Counted from the stretch's first letter, positions 15,628 to 23,642 are shown. The stretch: 32,374 bases of DNA from Lachnospiraceae bacterium (GCA_016285265.1 JAEEQL010000018.1:1-32374), one strand, 5' to 3'. Notes: generated by a model from the letters alone, not told the origin. A program made the numbers and translations.

Positions 15628-16410
15628 TTAGGAATGCGTGAATACCTCTCCCGCTGCGGTAAGCTCCTCACGTCTCTTCCTTATACCGTCAAGGATAACC
15701 TTTTTCTTTTCCAGAAGGACCTTGGGATCGAGAGGTTTTACATCCTTGAGGGGATAATCTATTCCGAGTTCCTCATACTTCTTCTTACCCATGTCGTGAT
15801 AAGGAAGAGCATCGAGTGCCCTCAGATTGTGGAACTGTCCGATGAAATATCCGAGTTCGTACAGATATTTGTCATCATCCGTAAGACCCGGAACGATGAC
15901 GTGGCGTATCCACATGTCTACATTCTTCTCCTGAAGATAGAACGGGAATTTCAGTATATTGGTATTGGGCTGCTTTACAAGACTCTTATGATGCTCATTA
16001 TCGATATGCTTGATATCGAGCATTACAAGATCGGTCAGTTCGCAGAGTCTGTCATATTTCTTCATAAGCTCGGCATTATCGGGATTGAACATTATTCCCG
16101 ATGTATCGAGACAGGTGTGGATACCGTCCTTTTTGCAGAGCTCAAAAAGCTCGAGAAGGAAATCTATCTGCACGAGGGGTTCTCCGCCGGTAACGGTCAG
16201 ACCGCCGCCGTTCTGATAGAAGCTCTCGTTACGGTGATACTGCTCGAGGATATACTTTGCCTCCATATCGGTGCCACCCGCCATCTCCCAGGTATCCGGG
16301 TTATGACAGTAAGCGCATCTCATGGGGCAGCCTTTGAAAAATACAACGAACCTTGTGCCGGGTCCGTCTACGGTTCCGAAGCTTTCAAGAGAATGAATGT
16401 GACCTATCAT
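15628..16410 (-). CDS. pflA: Pyruvate formate-lyase activating enzyme
   Basis: 260-residue radical-SAM enzyme that abstracts a hydrogen from the radical-site glycine of pyruvate formate-lyase. The N-terminal IHSLESFGTVDGPGTRFVVFFKGCPMRCAYC region holds the [4Fe-4S]-binding CPMRCAYC motif (CxxxCxxC), and the GGLTVTGGEPLVQ segment is the SAM-binding GGE motif. The LDIKHIDNEHHKSL and VIVPGLTDDD segments match the family. Length is usual. The ribosome binding site AGGAG lies directly after a strong terminator hairpin (16421-16457), so pflA is probably made from read-through and at a lower level than the lyase subunits. Confidence 0.95.
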   Translation of the reverse strand: MIGHIHSLESFGTVDGPGTRFVVFFKGCPMRCAYCHNPDTWEMAGGTDMEAKYILEQYHRNESFYQNGGGLTVTGGEPLVQIDFLLELFELCKKDGIHTCLDTSGIMFNPDNAELMKKYDRLCELTDLVMLDIKHIDNEHHKSLVKQPNTNILKFPFYLQEKNVDMWIRHVIVPGLTDDDKYLYELGYFIGQFHNLRALDALPYHDMGKKKYEELGIDYPLKDVKPLDPKVLLEKKKVILDGIRKRREELTAAGEVFTHS

Positions 16411-16420
16411 CTGATTCTCC

Positions 16421-16457
16421 TTTTAAAAACGGGCCCGAAGCGTAAGCTTTCGGGCCC
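16421..16457 (-). terminator. Intercistronic terminator between radical subunit and pflA
   Basis: On the minus strand GGGCCCGAA pairs with TTCGGGCCC around a nine-base loop and is followed by GTTTTTAAAA, a strong intrinsic terminator. It lies 25 bases past the stop of the glycyl-radical gene and just before the pflA ribosome binding site. Confidence 0.85.
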
Positions 16458-16481
16458 ATACTTTCTCATGATCTCCAGCGA

Positions 16482-16730
16482 TCAGATAGACTCGTGGAAG
16501 GTTCTGGAGATAACGTCTGCCTGCTGCTCGGGAGTTAACCTGATGAAGTTAACAGCGTATCCGGAAACACGGATGGTGAGCTGAGGATAGTTCTCGGGAT
16601 GCTGCTGAGCATCGAGAAGAGTATCTCTGTTAAGAACGTTTACGTTAAGATGGTGGCCACCCTTGGTAGCATAACCATCGAGAAGATTTACAAGGTTGTT
16701 AACCTGTGCTGTAGCTGCTTCTGCTGCCAT
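16482..16730 (-). CDS. Detached glycyl-radical domain of pyruvate formate-lyase (GrcA-like)
   Basis: 82-residue protein equal to the C-terminal glycyl-radical domain of pyruvate formate-lyase. It has the LLDGY...[18 protein letters not shown] start, the [18 protein letters not shown] radical loop with Gly57 as the radical site, and the final DVISRTF helix. The first nine residues (MAAEAATAQ) are extra and do not match the lyase. A clean AGGAGG precedes the ATG. Because the large subunit encoded upstream lacks this domain altogether, it must be supplied here in trans rather than being only a spare like E. coli GrcA (YfiD). PflA, encoded next, should install the radical. The main alternative, a frameshifted single gene, is excluded by the ORF between the two and by the separate start signals. 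Confidence 0.9.
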   Translation of the reverse strand: MAAEAATAQVNNLVNLLDGYATKGGHHLNVNVLNRDTLLDAQQHPENYPQLTIRVSGYAVNFIRLTPEQQADVISRTFHESI

Positions 16731-16751
16731 TTGTTTTTCCTCCTGTTAGGA

Positions 16752-16955
16752 TTATTGATAGTCATCGATACCCTGATGGAGAGTCGGAACGCTGCAAGCC
16801 AAAGGGGTTCTGGAGCAATCCGTGCAACCCATGGTCGTGACATCCTTTACATCTGTCTGATCTTCGGAGGTGTCAACATTCACATGACCGGTCCCGTTTT
16901 CAAAACCGCTGTCGAGCATCTTCACAAGATCATCTATCATGTCTTTCTGATCCAT
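16752..16955 (-). CDS. Small cysteine-containing protein within the pfl locus
   Basis: 67 residues, no family I can name. Residues 6-28 align without gaps to residues 9-31 of the neighbouring glycyl-radical protein (shared L-V, L-D, G, H, N-V positions), so the first half looks like a truncated copy of the radical domain's start. The second half replaces the glycine loop with TMGCTDCSRTPLACSVPTLH: Cys44, Cys47, Cys54 and His60 could bind a metal or Fe-S cluster. AAAGGA lies about seven bases before the ATG, and the gene sits between the core and radical-domain genes with a 21-base gap to the latter, so it is likely translated from the same mRNA. By analogy, other glycyl-radical enzymes (4-hydroxyphenylacetate decarboxylase, benzylsuccinate synthase) have small Fe-S subunits; that comparison is inference. 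Confidence 0.65.
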   Translation of the reverse strand: MDQKDMIDDLVKMLDSGFENGTGHVNVDTSEDQTDVKDVTTMGCTDCSRTPLACSVPTLHQGIDDYQ

Positions 16956-17087
16956 AAGAGTATCCTTTCCGTAAATTTGTATATTCAGTCCCTTCCGGCC
17001 AAGGCACCATGCGGTCCGCTTACAAAAGATCCGTAATGCATTCCTTTGGTGCGTAGCCTTCGGGGATTTGCAACTTATCAGAACCTA

Positions 17088-19130
17088 TTACTTGCTGAGA
17101 TCGACATCAATGTCTCCTGCAAATACCTTGTCATCCTTGCCGAGTGCACCGGGGATGATGGTGAAGGTATTGGAGATTCCGTCCTGAGCATCGTTGAAAG
17201 GAAGCTTGGATACGGATGACAGTGATGCAACAGCACCGTGGGTATCACGGCCGTGCATAGGGTTAGCACCGGGAGCGAAAGGCATTCCCTTCTTACGTCC
17301 GTCAGGAGTGTTACCGGTTGCCTTACCGTAGGTAACGTTGGAAGTGATGGTAAGGATGGAGGTGGTAGGAACACCATCTCTGTAGGTGTGGTGACGACGT
17401 ACAGCGGTCATGAACTTGTGTACGATATCCTGAGCGATCTCGTCTACGCGGTCATCATCGTTTCCGTACTTAGGGAACTCACCGGTGGTCTTGAAGTCGG
17501 TGATGATTCCGTCTTCGTCACGGATAACTTCAACCTTCGCATACTTGATAGCGGAAAGGGAATCGGCAACGATCGAAAGACCTGCGATACCGGTTGCGAA
17601 ATATCTCTTAACGTTCTTGTCATGAAGAGCCATCTCTGCTCTCTCATAGCAGTACTTGTCGTGCATGTAGTGGATGATGTTGAGGGTGTTAACGTAAACC
17701 TCAGCCTGCCACTCCATCATGTCCATGAACTTGTCCATAACATCATCATAGTCAAGAACATCGCCGGTAACGGGACGATACTTAGGTCCGATCTGCTTCT
17801 TGGTAACCTCATCGATACCACCGTTGAGAGCGTAAAGGAGACACTTAGCAAGGTTAGCACGTGCTCCGAAGAACTGCATCTCTTTACCGATGACCATGGA
17901 GGATACGCAGCATGCGATACCGTAATCATCGCCGTGAACAACTCTCATGAGATCGTCGTTCTCGTACTGGATGGAAGATGTGGTGATGGAGATCTTAGCG
18001 CAGTACTTCTTCCAGTTCTGGGGAAGTCTGGTTGACCAGAGAACGGTGAGGTTGGGCTCGGGAGCCGCACCAAGGTTCTCAAGGGTGTGAAGATAACGGA
18101 AAGAGGTCTTGGTAACCATGTGTCTTCCGTCAACGCCTACGCCGCCGAGAGACTCGGTAACCCAAACGGGATCGCCTGCGAAGATCTGGTTGTACTCGGG
18201 AGTTCTTGCGAACTTGACGCAGCGAAGCTTCATGATGAAGTGATCTACGAATTCCTGGATCTCTTCCTCGGTGAAGGTTCCGTTTGCAAGGTCACGCTCA
18301 GCGTAAATATCAATGAAAGTGGAGGTACGGCCAAGGCTCATTGCTGCGCCGTTCTGCTCCTTAACGGATGAAAGATATCCGAAGTAGGTCCACTGGATAG
18401 CTTCCTGTACGTTAGCAGCGGGCTTGGAGATATCGCATCCGTAAGATGCAGCCATCTCTTTCATCATCTTGAGAGCCTTGATCTGCTCGCTGAGCTCTTC
18501 ACGAAGACGGATGACATCATCGGTCATAACGTAATCGGTGGAAAGCTTCTGCTCTTCCTTGTCCTCGATAAGTCTGTCGATTCCGTAAAGAGCTACTCTA
18601 CGATAGTCACCGATGATACGGCCTCTTCCGTAAGCATCGGGAAGACCGGTAATGATGTGAGAAGTACGGCAAGCTCTCATCTCGGGGGTATATGCATCGA
18701 AGCATCCCTCATTGTGAGTCTTACGGTTTACTGCGAAGAAAGCGGATACTTCGGGATCCATCTCATATCCGTTATCCTGACATGCCTTCTCTGCCATTCT
18801 GAGTCCGCCCCAAGGCTGGAGTGAACGCTTGAAAGGCTTGTCGGTCTGGAAACCAACGATCTTCTCCTTGCTCTTGTCAAGGTATCCGGGGCCGTGAGAA
18901 ACGATGGTTGAAACAACCTTGGTGTCCATATCAAGAACGCCGCCTGCTTCTCTTTCTTTCTTCTGAAGATCAAGGACCTGTGCCCAAAGATCCTTGGTAG
19001 CCTGTGTAGGTCCTGCAAGGAAGCTCTCATCGCCGTCATAGGGATGATAGTTTCTCTGGATGAAGTCACGGACATTTACTTCTTTGTCCCACTTACCTGT
19101 TTTGAAATCCTGCCATTCAGGTCTTTCCAT
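17088..19130 (-). CDS. pflB: Pyruvate formate-lyase core lacking its glycyl-radical domain
   Basis: 680-residue formate C-acetyltransferase core; the usual enzyme has about 740-760 residues. It catalyses pyruvate + CoA to acetyl-CoA + formate. The match to the family is continuous from the WxDFKxGxW N-terminus through [19 protein letters not shown], the active-site [26 protein letters not shown] (Cys407 and Cys408), [19 protein letters not shown] and [14 protein letters not shown]. It then ends GDIDVDLSK-stop, precisely where a normal lyase continues into the glycyl-radical domain. The missing part is encoded at 16482-16730. The ATG follows AGGAGGT and a near-consensus promoter lies upstream. 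Expected to be active only with the separate radical subunit and PflA. Confidence 0.95.
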   Translation of the reverse strand: MERPEWQDFKTGKWDKEVNVRDFIQRNYHPYDGDESFLAGPTQATKDLWAQVLDLQKKEREAGGVLDMDTKVVSTIVSHGPGYLDKSKEKIVGFQTDKPFKRSLQPWGGLRMAEKACQDNGYEMDPEVSAFFAVNRKTHNEGCFDAYTPEMRACRTSHIITGLPDAYGRGRIIGDYRRVALYGIDRLIEDKEEQKLSTDYVMTDDVIRLREELSEQIKALKMMKEMAASYGCDISKPAANVQEAIQWTYFGYLSSVKEQNGAAMSLGRTSTFIDIYAERDLANGTFTEEEIQEFVDHFIMKLRCVKFARTPEYNQIFAGDPVWVTESLGGVGVDGRHMVTKTSFRYLHTLENLGAAPEPNLTVLWSTRLPQNWKKYCAKISITTSSIQYENDDLMRVVHGDDYGIACCVSSMVIGKEMQFFGARANLAKCLLYALNGGIDEVTKKQIGPKYRPVTGDVLDYDDVMDKFMDMMEWQAEVYVNTLNIIHYMHDKYCYERAEMALHDKNVKRYFATGIAGLSIVADSLSAIKYAKVEVIRDEDGIITDFKTTGEFPKYGNDDDRVDEIAQDIVHKFMTAVRRHHTYRDGVPTTSILTITSNVTYGKATGNTPDGRKKGMPFAPGANPMHGRDTHGAVASLSSVSKLPFNDAQDGISNTFTIIPGALGKDDKVFAGDIDVDLSK

Positions 19131-19208
19131 TTAGTAGTACCTCCTATTGAAATAAAAAAAATTTGTTGGACGAAAACGGTCTCTAGTCCCACTTCGTCAA
19201 GTGAATTC

Positions 19209-19238
19209 ATTATAGTTAAAATTGTATACATTAGTCAA
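19209..19238 (-). promoter_or_regulatory. Promoter of the pfl operon
   Basis: On the minus strand TTGACT (19233-19238) and TATAAT (19209-19214) are 18 bases apart. The leader from about 19202 to the ATG at 19130 is about 70 bases and contains a small CACTT/AAGTG hairpin. Confidence 0.8.
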
Positions 19239-19341
19239 GGCAGTGCCGTGTACTTTTTTACGTACAAAGCCCGTAAAATGGGAGTTTTTTGTGTATACAA
19301 TCCTGTTCCGGAAGTCCTTTTTTCACGGTCAAAAAATTCCC

Positions 19342-19373
19342 TGTTGTTAAAATCACAACATATGGGATATACT
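19342..19373 (+). promoter_or_regulatory. Promoter and overlapping inverted repeat before DUF1858 gene
   Basis: TTGTTA (19344-19349) and TATACT (19368-19373) are 18 bases apart. A perfect inverted repeat, TGTTGT-N7-ACAACA (19342-19360), overlaps the -35 box, the position expected of a repressor operator. It resembles Rex or FNR/CRP-type sites only loosely: the spacing is shorter than the Rex consensus. Confidence 0.6.
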
Positions 19374-19415
19374 GTCTATTCAGATACAAAAAACAGATTT
19401 TTTACGGAGATCATC

Positions 19416-19688
19416 ATGAGCACCGAAAATATTGAAAACAACAATACAGATAAAGCCGAAGAGAATGTCCTCGAGGTATTCGGTATCAGACCCGACATGA
19501 CTCTCGGAGAGATCATGCAGACCAAGCCCGAAGTCATTCCCGTTCTCATGGAAGCAGGAATGCACTGCATCAGCTGCCCCGCAGCAATGATGGAAACACT
19601 CGAAGAGGCATCCATCGTACACGGCATTCCCGTAGATGAGCTTATGAAGTTCATCAAAGAGTCACTCGAAAGAGAAAGCAGCAACTGA
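19416..19688 (+). CDS. DUF1858 redox-disulfide protein
   Basis: 90-residue cytoplasmic protein of the DUF1858 / hybrid-cluster-protein-associated redox disulfide family (also the N-terminal domain of ScdA-type proteins). The core begins near residue 24 with IRPDMTLGEIMQTKPEVIPVLMEAGM, followed by the conserved CxxC in HCISCPAA (Cys51, Cys54) and the IPVDELMKFI helix. Its biochemical job is not settled. The upstream open frame extends far to the left but I place the start at 19416, where GGAG stands about six bases before the ATG and the sequence becomes family-like. The gene is divergent from the pfl operon with about 285 bases between them, suggesting shared redox control. Confidence 0.88.
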   Translation: MSTENIENNNTDKAEENVLEVFGIRPDMTLGEIMQTKPEVIPVLMEAGMHCISCPAAMMETLEEASIVHGIPVDELMKFIKESLERESSN

Positions 19689-19701
19689 TCGGACACAGAC
19701 A

Positions 19702-19739
19702 AAAAGCCCGCCGGACCGTTACGGTCCGGCGGGCTTTTA
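19702..19739. terminator. Bidirectional terminator between DUF1858 and chemotaxis receptor
   Basis: A GC-rich perfect stem (AAAAGCCCGCCGGACCG with its complement, loop TTA) with T runs on both strands lies between the two convergent stops. Confidence 0.9.
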
Positions 19740-19758
19740 CTATGCGTTTTACGGCTTA

Positions 19759-22197
19759 TCAGAGTGTGAACTGATTGATGATATCGTTGAGGTCCGAAAC
19801 GACCTTCTTGCACTCTTCGACCTTGTTGATGCTGTCGGTGGTATCGGATGCCATCTCACTGCTTCTTTCGGCGATCTCTACGACACCGTGGGATGCCTCG
19901 GTAACGGTGGAATCGATTCCGCCGATCGCATCCGCGATCTTACCGATATCGGAAGCGAGCTGGCCGATGTTGGTCCTGATCTCATTCATGCTCTTTCCGA
20001 AGGTATCGGCATCGTTCTTGTACTGTTCGCTTACCTTGCCGAATTCCTCGTAATCCGAAAGAACGTTGGTCTCAAGGAAGCCCGTGGTCTGGGTCAGGCA
20101 GTCAGACATCTGTTCAACCGCACTGTTGACTTCATCAACGATTCCGCCGATGTTCTTGACAGCTTCGGAGGTCTGGGTTGCAAGGTTACTGATCTCGGAT
20201 GCGACAACCGCAAATCCGCGTCCCGCTTCACCCGCTCTTGCAGCCTCGATTGAAGCATTGAGTGCAAGAAGTCCGGTCTGTGAAGAGATCGCCATAATGG
20301 TTCCGGTGAGCTCATTGATCTTGTTGACCGCCTGGGATGCAACGATTGCTTCTTCGGACTTAACCTTAACGCTCTCGTAGATCTCGATGGTCTTTTTGCT
20401 TGCTTTATCAGTTGTTGCGGCAAGTTCTCCGGCACGCTCGAGTACTTCGTTCGAAAGCTTCTTTCCTTCGTCGGCAAGCTGGTCAATGCCGCGTGCGTTA
20501 TCCTGAACATTCGCGATATTCTGCGCGATGGTGGTGGTGGAAGCTGCAGTCTCCTGCATGCCTGCCGCAAGCTCCTGTGTTGTTGCGGAGTTGTCTTCGC
20601 AAACCCTTCCGACATTGTCGATCGTAGCCTGGAGAGATCCTACGTTGGTGTCGATGCTTGTACCCGCCTGTGCAATGGATTCGACCATGGTGCGGAGATT
20701 GTCTCTCGTCTTACCTATAGCCCTTGCGATTATACCGACTTCATCGCCTCTCTTTTCAAGAGCCTTGGAATTTGAATCCTCGGTAAAGTCATAATTTGCG
20801 GTCTTGTTGATAACGGGAACAAGATGGTCGAGTGCCTGGAGCAAAACAATGGTAAATATTGCAACAAGGATCACAGCTACTACGAGGAAGATGATTCCGG
20901 TAATGATGAGCGTTGTCTTCATTGAATCAACGCCTACCATCATCTTGTCCCTGTCGGCGGTAACAATGACTATGTTTCCGTTTCCGGTAAATGCGTAACC
21001 GGCTACCTTGTAGGAACCCTTGTATTCATACGTACATGATCCGTTGGGAACTTCTTTGCCGGCCTGGAGATCCGCCACGATACCCTTTACGGCCGCGTTC
21101 TCAACGGGCTGTCCGATCTTCTCGGAATTGGTGTGATAGAGCATCGTTCCGTCGGGAGAGACCATATATGCATAGGATCCCTCAACACCCGACATCTCGA
21201 TCGCACCGATGAGTCTGCTGTAATCTATATTGATGAGCTTGTCATAGTCGGCGGTTACAAGAACGATATTACCGGTATCGGTAAAGGAATAACCTGCAAG
21301 CTTGAAAGCTCCCTTGTAATCATAAACGACATAACCGTCATTAACGGTCTTACCTGCCTGAAGGTCTGCTACGATGCCCTTTACCGCTGCATTCTCAACG
21401 GGTTGTCCGATCTTCTCGGGATTGGTATGCCAGAGCATTGTTCCGTCGGGAGCGACCATGTAAGCATATGAACCTTCGACACCGTCAATGGTGATATTTC
21501 CGAGAAGGGTATCATAATCGATCTTCATGAACTGGTCATAATCTGCGGTGACGATAAGGATATTTCCGTCCGCGGTGAATGCATAGCCCGCAAGCTTGAG
21601 TGCATCCTTATACTCATAAAGAACGGATCCGTTCTCCACGGTCTTGCCGGCCTGAAGATCTGCCACGATGCCCTTTACGGCCGCATTCTCGACCTGACCG
21701 CCGATCTTCTCTGCGGTAGGATGCCAGAGCATGACACCGGTGGGGGATACCATGTATGCATATGAACCTTCAACGCCGATTATATGAACATCCCTAAGGA
21801 GAGCGTTCAGATTTCCGCCGTCAGAAGCATCGATAGCCTTGGCAACTTCCTCTGCGAGGTTCTGCGCATAAGCCTTATAGACGGTCTCACCGAACTCTCT
21901 TGAGAAGTTAATGGAAATGGCTGCTTCCTGAGCGAGGTTCATGGCATATCCGCCGTAAGCCTTTTCACCGAATTCGGTTGCAAAGTCAACTCCTATTGCA
22001 GCTTCTTCCGCAAGATTCTGTGCATAGTTGAGATATGTTTCTTCCATTGCACCGGATGCCCTTTTGGTGGCAACCAGTATCTCAATGAGCACAAGCACAA
22101 ATACGATCGCGCTGATCAGAAGCGTGATCTTGGTACTCATCTTCGAAAAAAATGTCAGTTTGTCGTCCCTCTTTAACGACGCTGTTCCGCTAGCCAT
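19759..22197 (-). CDS. Methyl-accepting chemotaxis protein with three tandem Cache-like repeats
   Basis: 812-residue chemoreceptor. A cytoplasmic start is followed by TM1 (about 24-43), an extracellular region (about 44-425), TM2 (about 428-453), a HAMP-like segment, and a long signalling domain whose hairpin tip is [40 protein letters not shown]-type. The extracellular part is unusual. Three 26-residue repeats start at Tyr55, Tyr81 and Tyr107 (YxxYAxNLAxEAA), then three 98-residue repeats start at residues 141, 239 and 337, each opening [12 protein letters not shown] and containing [23 protein letters not shown]. The latter resemble single Cache folds, which bind small ligands. The ligand is unknown. 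A GGAGGGG Shine-Dalgarno precedes the ATG, and a promoter lies about 100 bases upstream. Confidence 0.93.
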   Translation of the reverse strand: MASGTASLKRDDKLTFFSKMSTKITLLISAIVFVLVLIEILVATKRASGAMEETYLNYAQNLAEEAAIGVDFATEFGEKAYGGYAMNLAQEAAISINFSREFGETVYKAYAQNLAEEVAKAIDASDGGNLNALLRDVHIIGVEGSYAYMVSPTGVMLWHPTAEKIGGQVENAAVKGIVADLQAGKTVENGSVLYEYKDALKLAGYAFTADGNILIVTADYDQFMKIDYDTLLGNITIDGVEGSYAYMVAPDGTMLWHTNPEKIGQPVENAAVKGIVADLQAGKTVNDGYVVYDYKGAFKLAGYSFTDTGNIVLVTADYDKLINIDYSRLIGAIEMSGVEGSYAYMVSPDGTMLYHTNSEKIGQPVENAAVKGIVADLQAGKEVPNGSCTYEYKGSYKVAGYAFTGNGNIVIVTADRDKMMVGVDSMKTTLIITGIIFLVVAVILVAIFTIVLLQALDHLVPVINKTANYDFTEDSNSKALEKRGDEVGIIARAIGKTRDNLRTMVESIAQAGTSIDTNVGSLQATIDNVGRVCEDNSATTQELAAGMQETAASTTTIAQNIANVQDNARGIDQLADEGKKLSNEVLERAGELAATTDKASKKTIEIYESVKVKSEEAIVASQAVNKINELTGTIMAISSQTGLLALNASIEAARAGEAGRGFAVVASEISNLATQTSEAVKNIGGIVDEVNSAVEQMSDCLTQTTGFLETNVLSDYEEFGKVSEQYKNDADTFGKSMNEIRTNIGQLASDIGKIADAIGGIDSTVTEASHGVVEIAERSSEMASDTTDSINKVEECKKVVSDLNDIINQFTL
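20914..21777 (-). repeat. Three 294-base tandem repeats within the chemoreceptor gene
   Basis: Units at 21484-21777, 21190-21483 and 20914-21189 (the last shorter) encode residues 141-238, 239-336 and 337-428. The period is exactly 98 codons. Runs such as [17 protein letters not shown] are identical in all three, while the ends of each unit have diverged. Confidence 0.9.
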
Positions 22198-22297
22198 TTT
22201 CTCCCCTCCGTTTTATTGAGCTATTTGTTGAGTATTAATATATTTTGCGACCGAATACAGAATAATACAGACAATTATCACAAAATAGATACATATT

Positions 22298-22326
22298 ATA
22301 ATACCTATTTATGCATATAAGTTCAA
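22298..22326 (-). promoter_or_regulatory. Promoter of the chemoreceptor gene
   Basis: On the minus strand TTGAAC (22321-22326) and TATTAT (22298-22303) are 17 bases apart, giving a leader of about 95 bases. I see no good sigma-28 type motility promoter. Confidence 0.6.
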
Positions 22327-22410
22327 TGGGATAATTCACAAAAATATGCCAAAAATTACAAATTTTTACACAATTTAAAGATATCAGAGGTTGAATTTTA
22401 CCAATTTGGA

Positions 22411-22443
22411 AAAAATTAAAGCCCGGATCTTAACGATCCGGGC
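22411..22443 (-). terminator. Terminator of the rpsF-ssb-rpsR operon
   Basis: GCCCGGATC (22421-22429) pairs with GATCCGGGC (22435-22443) around a five-base loop; on the minus strand it is followed by TTTAATTTTT. It begins about 25 bases after the rpsR stop. Confidence 0.88.
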
Positions 22444-22467
22444 CTTATGTCTTGATCAAAACCTGAA

Positions 22468-22734
22468 TTAATCCTGGGTGTAAGGAAGGATTGCCATCTG
22501 GCGTGCACGCTTGATAGCTGTGGTAAGCTCTCTCTGGTGCTTAGCGCAGTTTCCGGTGATACGGCGGGGAAGGATCTTTCCTCCCTCGGAGATATACTTA
22601 CGGAGCTTATTAGCATCCTTGTAATCAATTACATTATCCTTGCCACAGAATACGCAGACCTTTCTGCGTCTGGCATGCATGCCGCCTCTTCTCTTGGCGG
22701 GGCCTTCAGGTCTCTCAGATTTGGTAAATGCCAT
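22468..22734 (-). CDS. rpsR: 30S ribosomal protein S18
   Basis: 88-residue small-subunit protein that binds 16S rRNA as a heterodimer with S6. The body [47 protein letters not shown] is the conserved S18 domain. An N-terminal CVFCGK with the later Cys makes this the zinc-binding (C+) form. I place the start at 22734 (MAFTK) because GGAGG stands six bases before it; the longer frame begins at a non-ATG codon upstream of that site. Last gene of the operon. Confidence 0.95.
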   Translation of the reverse strand: MAFTKSERPEGPAKRRGGMHARRRKVCVFCGKDNVIDYKDANKLRKYISEGGKILPRRITGNCAKHQRELTTAIKRARQMAILPYTQD

Positions 22735-22760
22735 GATTGCCTCCTGCAAATCTTAACGAG

Positions 22761-23189
22761 TTAACTGAATGGGAGCTCTTCTACAAGTCCGTCGGGAACG
22801 TTGAGGAAATCATTTCCTCCGTTTGAAGATCCCGATGAAGCGGATCCTGAAGAGAATGATCCATCGGATGAAGCATTCTTGCTCTCAGCGAATTCAATGT
22901 CCTCGACCATGATGCGGACATCGTAAACCTTCTGTCCTTCCTTGTTGGTGTAGTTGTTGTTCTGGAGTCTTCCGGAAACCACAACCTTGGTACCCTTCTT
23001 GAGATATCTCTCAACGAACTCGGCCTGCTTGCCGAAGGAAGTACAGTTGAAAAAGTCTGCATCAGGCTCGCCATCACGCTTAAACCTGCGGTCCACCGCG
23101 ATACTGTACCTGGCAAAAGTCGTTCCTGTTGTTGAACTGCTGACTTCGGGATCTCTTGTGAGTCTTCCCATTAAAATAACTTTATTCAT
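22761..23189 (-). CDS. ssb: Single-stranded DNA-binding protein
   Basis: 142-residue SSB. The OB-fold (about 1-105) begins MNKVILMGRLTRDPEV and contains FARYSIAVDRRFKRDGEPDADFFNCTSFGKQAEF and GRLQNNNYTNKEGQKVYDVRI positions. It is followed by a short Ser/Gly-rich linker and the acidic tip VEELPFS, which recruits repair and replication partners; the extra final Ser after Pro-Phe is unusual but occurs in some Firmicutes. It sits between rpsF and rpsR, its usual place. Confidence 0.96.
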   Translation of the reverse strand: MNKVILMGRLTRDPEVSSSTTGTTFARYSIAVDRRFKRDGEPDADFFNCTSFGKQAEFVERYLKKGTKVVVSGRLQNNNYTNKEGQKVYDVRIMVEDIEFAESKNASSDGSFSSGSASSGSSNGGNDFLNVPDGLVEELPFS

Positions 23190-23201
23190 ATAGTGTTCTC
23201 C

Positions 23202-23492
23202 TTATGCTTCGTCCTGTCTAATGCATAAGTATCTGATGACGCCGTCCATGATTCTGATGCGACTGTCGAGCTCGGAAATTGCGGTTCCGTCAGCATCAAA
23301 ATGAATGAAGTAGTAATAGCCTTCTGTCATCTTCTGGATTTCGTAAGCGAGCTTCTTCTTGCCCCACTCTTCTACATCCGCGATCTGTCCGCCGAATCTG
23401 GTCACATACTTCTTGACCTTCTCAAGTACAGCGGCACGTGCGTCGTCATCAATTACAGCATTAATAACGACAGCTAATTCATACTTGTTCAT
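23202..23492 (-). CDS. rpsF: 30S ribosomal protein S6
   Basis: 96-residue small-subunit protein, partner of S18. The start MNKYELAVVINAVIDDD, the middle WGKKKLAYEIQKMTEGYYYFIHFDAD and the final IRIMDGVIRYLCIRQDEA match the family. The start is 23492, where AAGGAGGT lies seven bases upstream; the open frame extends 32 codons further but that part overlaps the leader. First gene of rpsF-ssb-rpsR. Confidence 0.95.
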   Translation of the reverse strand: MNKYELAVVINAVIDDDARAAVLEKVKKYVTRFGGQIADVEEWGKKKLAYEIQKMTEGYYYFIHFDADGTAISELDSRIRIMDGVIRYLCIRQDEA

Positions 23493-23516
23493 GCTGTTAC
23501 CTCCTTTTGGTCTCTG

Positions 23517-23535
23517 GCCCACCCCGAAGGTGAGC
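23517..23535 (-). promoter_or_regulatory. Hairpin in the rpsF leader
   Basis: On the minus strand GCTCACC pairs with GGTGGGC around a TTCGG loop, ending about 25 bases before the rpsF start. Leaders of rpsF operons often carry an S6:S18-binding autoregulatory structure; this hairpin is a candidate, but I cannot confirm the defining bulge. Confidence 0.35.
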
Positions 23536-23642
23536 AAGGAAAATATATCACGGAGTTTCAATATATCATCTGAAACACGGCAAAGCAAGAGTTTTATTAT
23601 CTAAAAATGCATTTATTAGGAAAAATAACCTTTTCCGGGTAC

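Noticed and set aside
15634-16584. 316-codon frame antisense to pflA and the radical-domain gene
   Set aside because: It is a shadow of strongly supported genes on the other strand; no start signal and no family match.
16482-17090. Frameshift or premature stop as the cause of the shortened lyase
   Set aside because: About 360 bases, another ORF and two ribosome binding sites separate the core stop from the radical domain, and the radical gene has its own start and nonhomologous N-terminus.
17238-18035. 265-codon frame antisense to the pyruvate formate-lyase core
   Set aside because: The opposite strand is an unambiguous enzyme sequence; the antisense frame is a codon-bias artefact.
19342-19360. 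Canonical Rex operator
   Set aside because: The TTGT...ACAA spacing is 15 bases overall, shorter than the usual 18-base Rex site, and the inner TTAA/TTAA pairing is missing; kept only as an unnamed inverted repeat.
19044-19415. Longer N-terminus for the DUF1858 protein
   Set aside because: The extra 124 codons cover the pfl promoter and the start of pflB on the other strand, and the promoter and Shine-Dalgarno for the short form lie within them.
20914-21777. CRISPR or other repeat-spacer array
   Set aside because: The 294-base periodicity is in frame and encodes repeated protein domains within one receptor gene.
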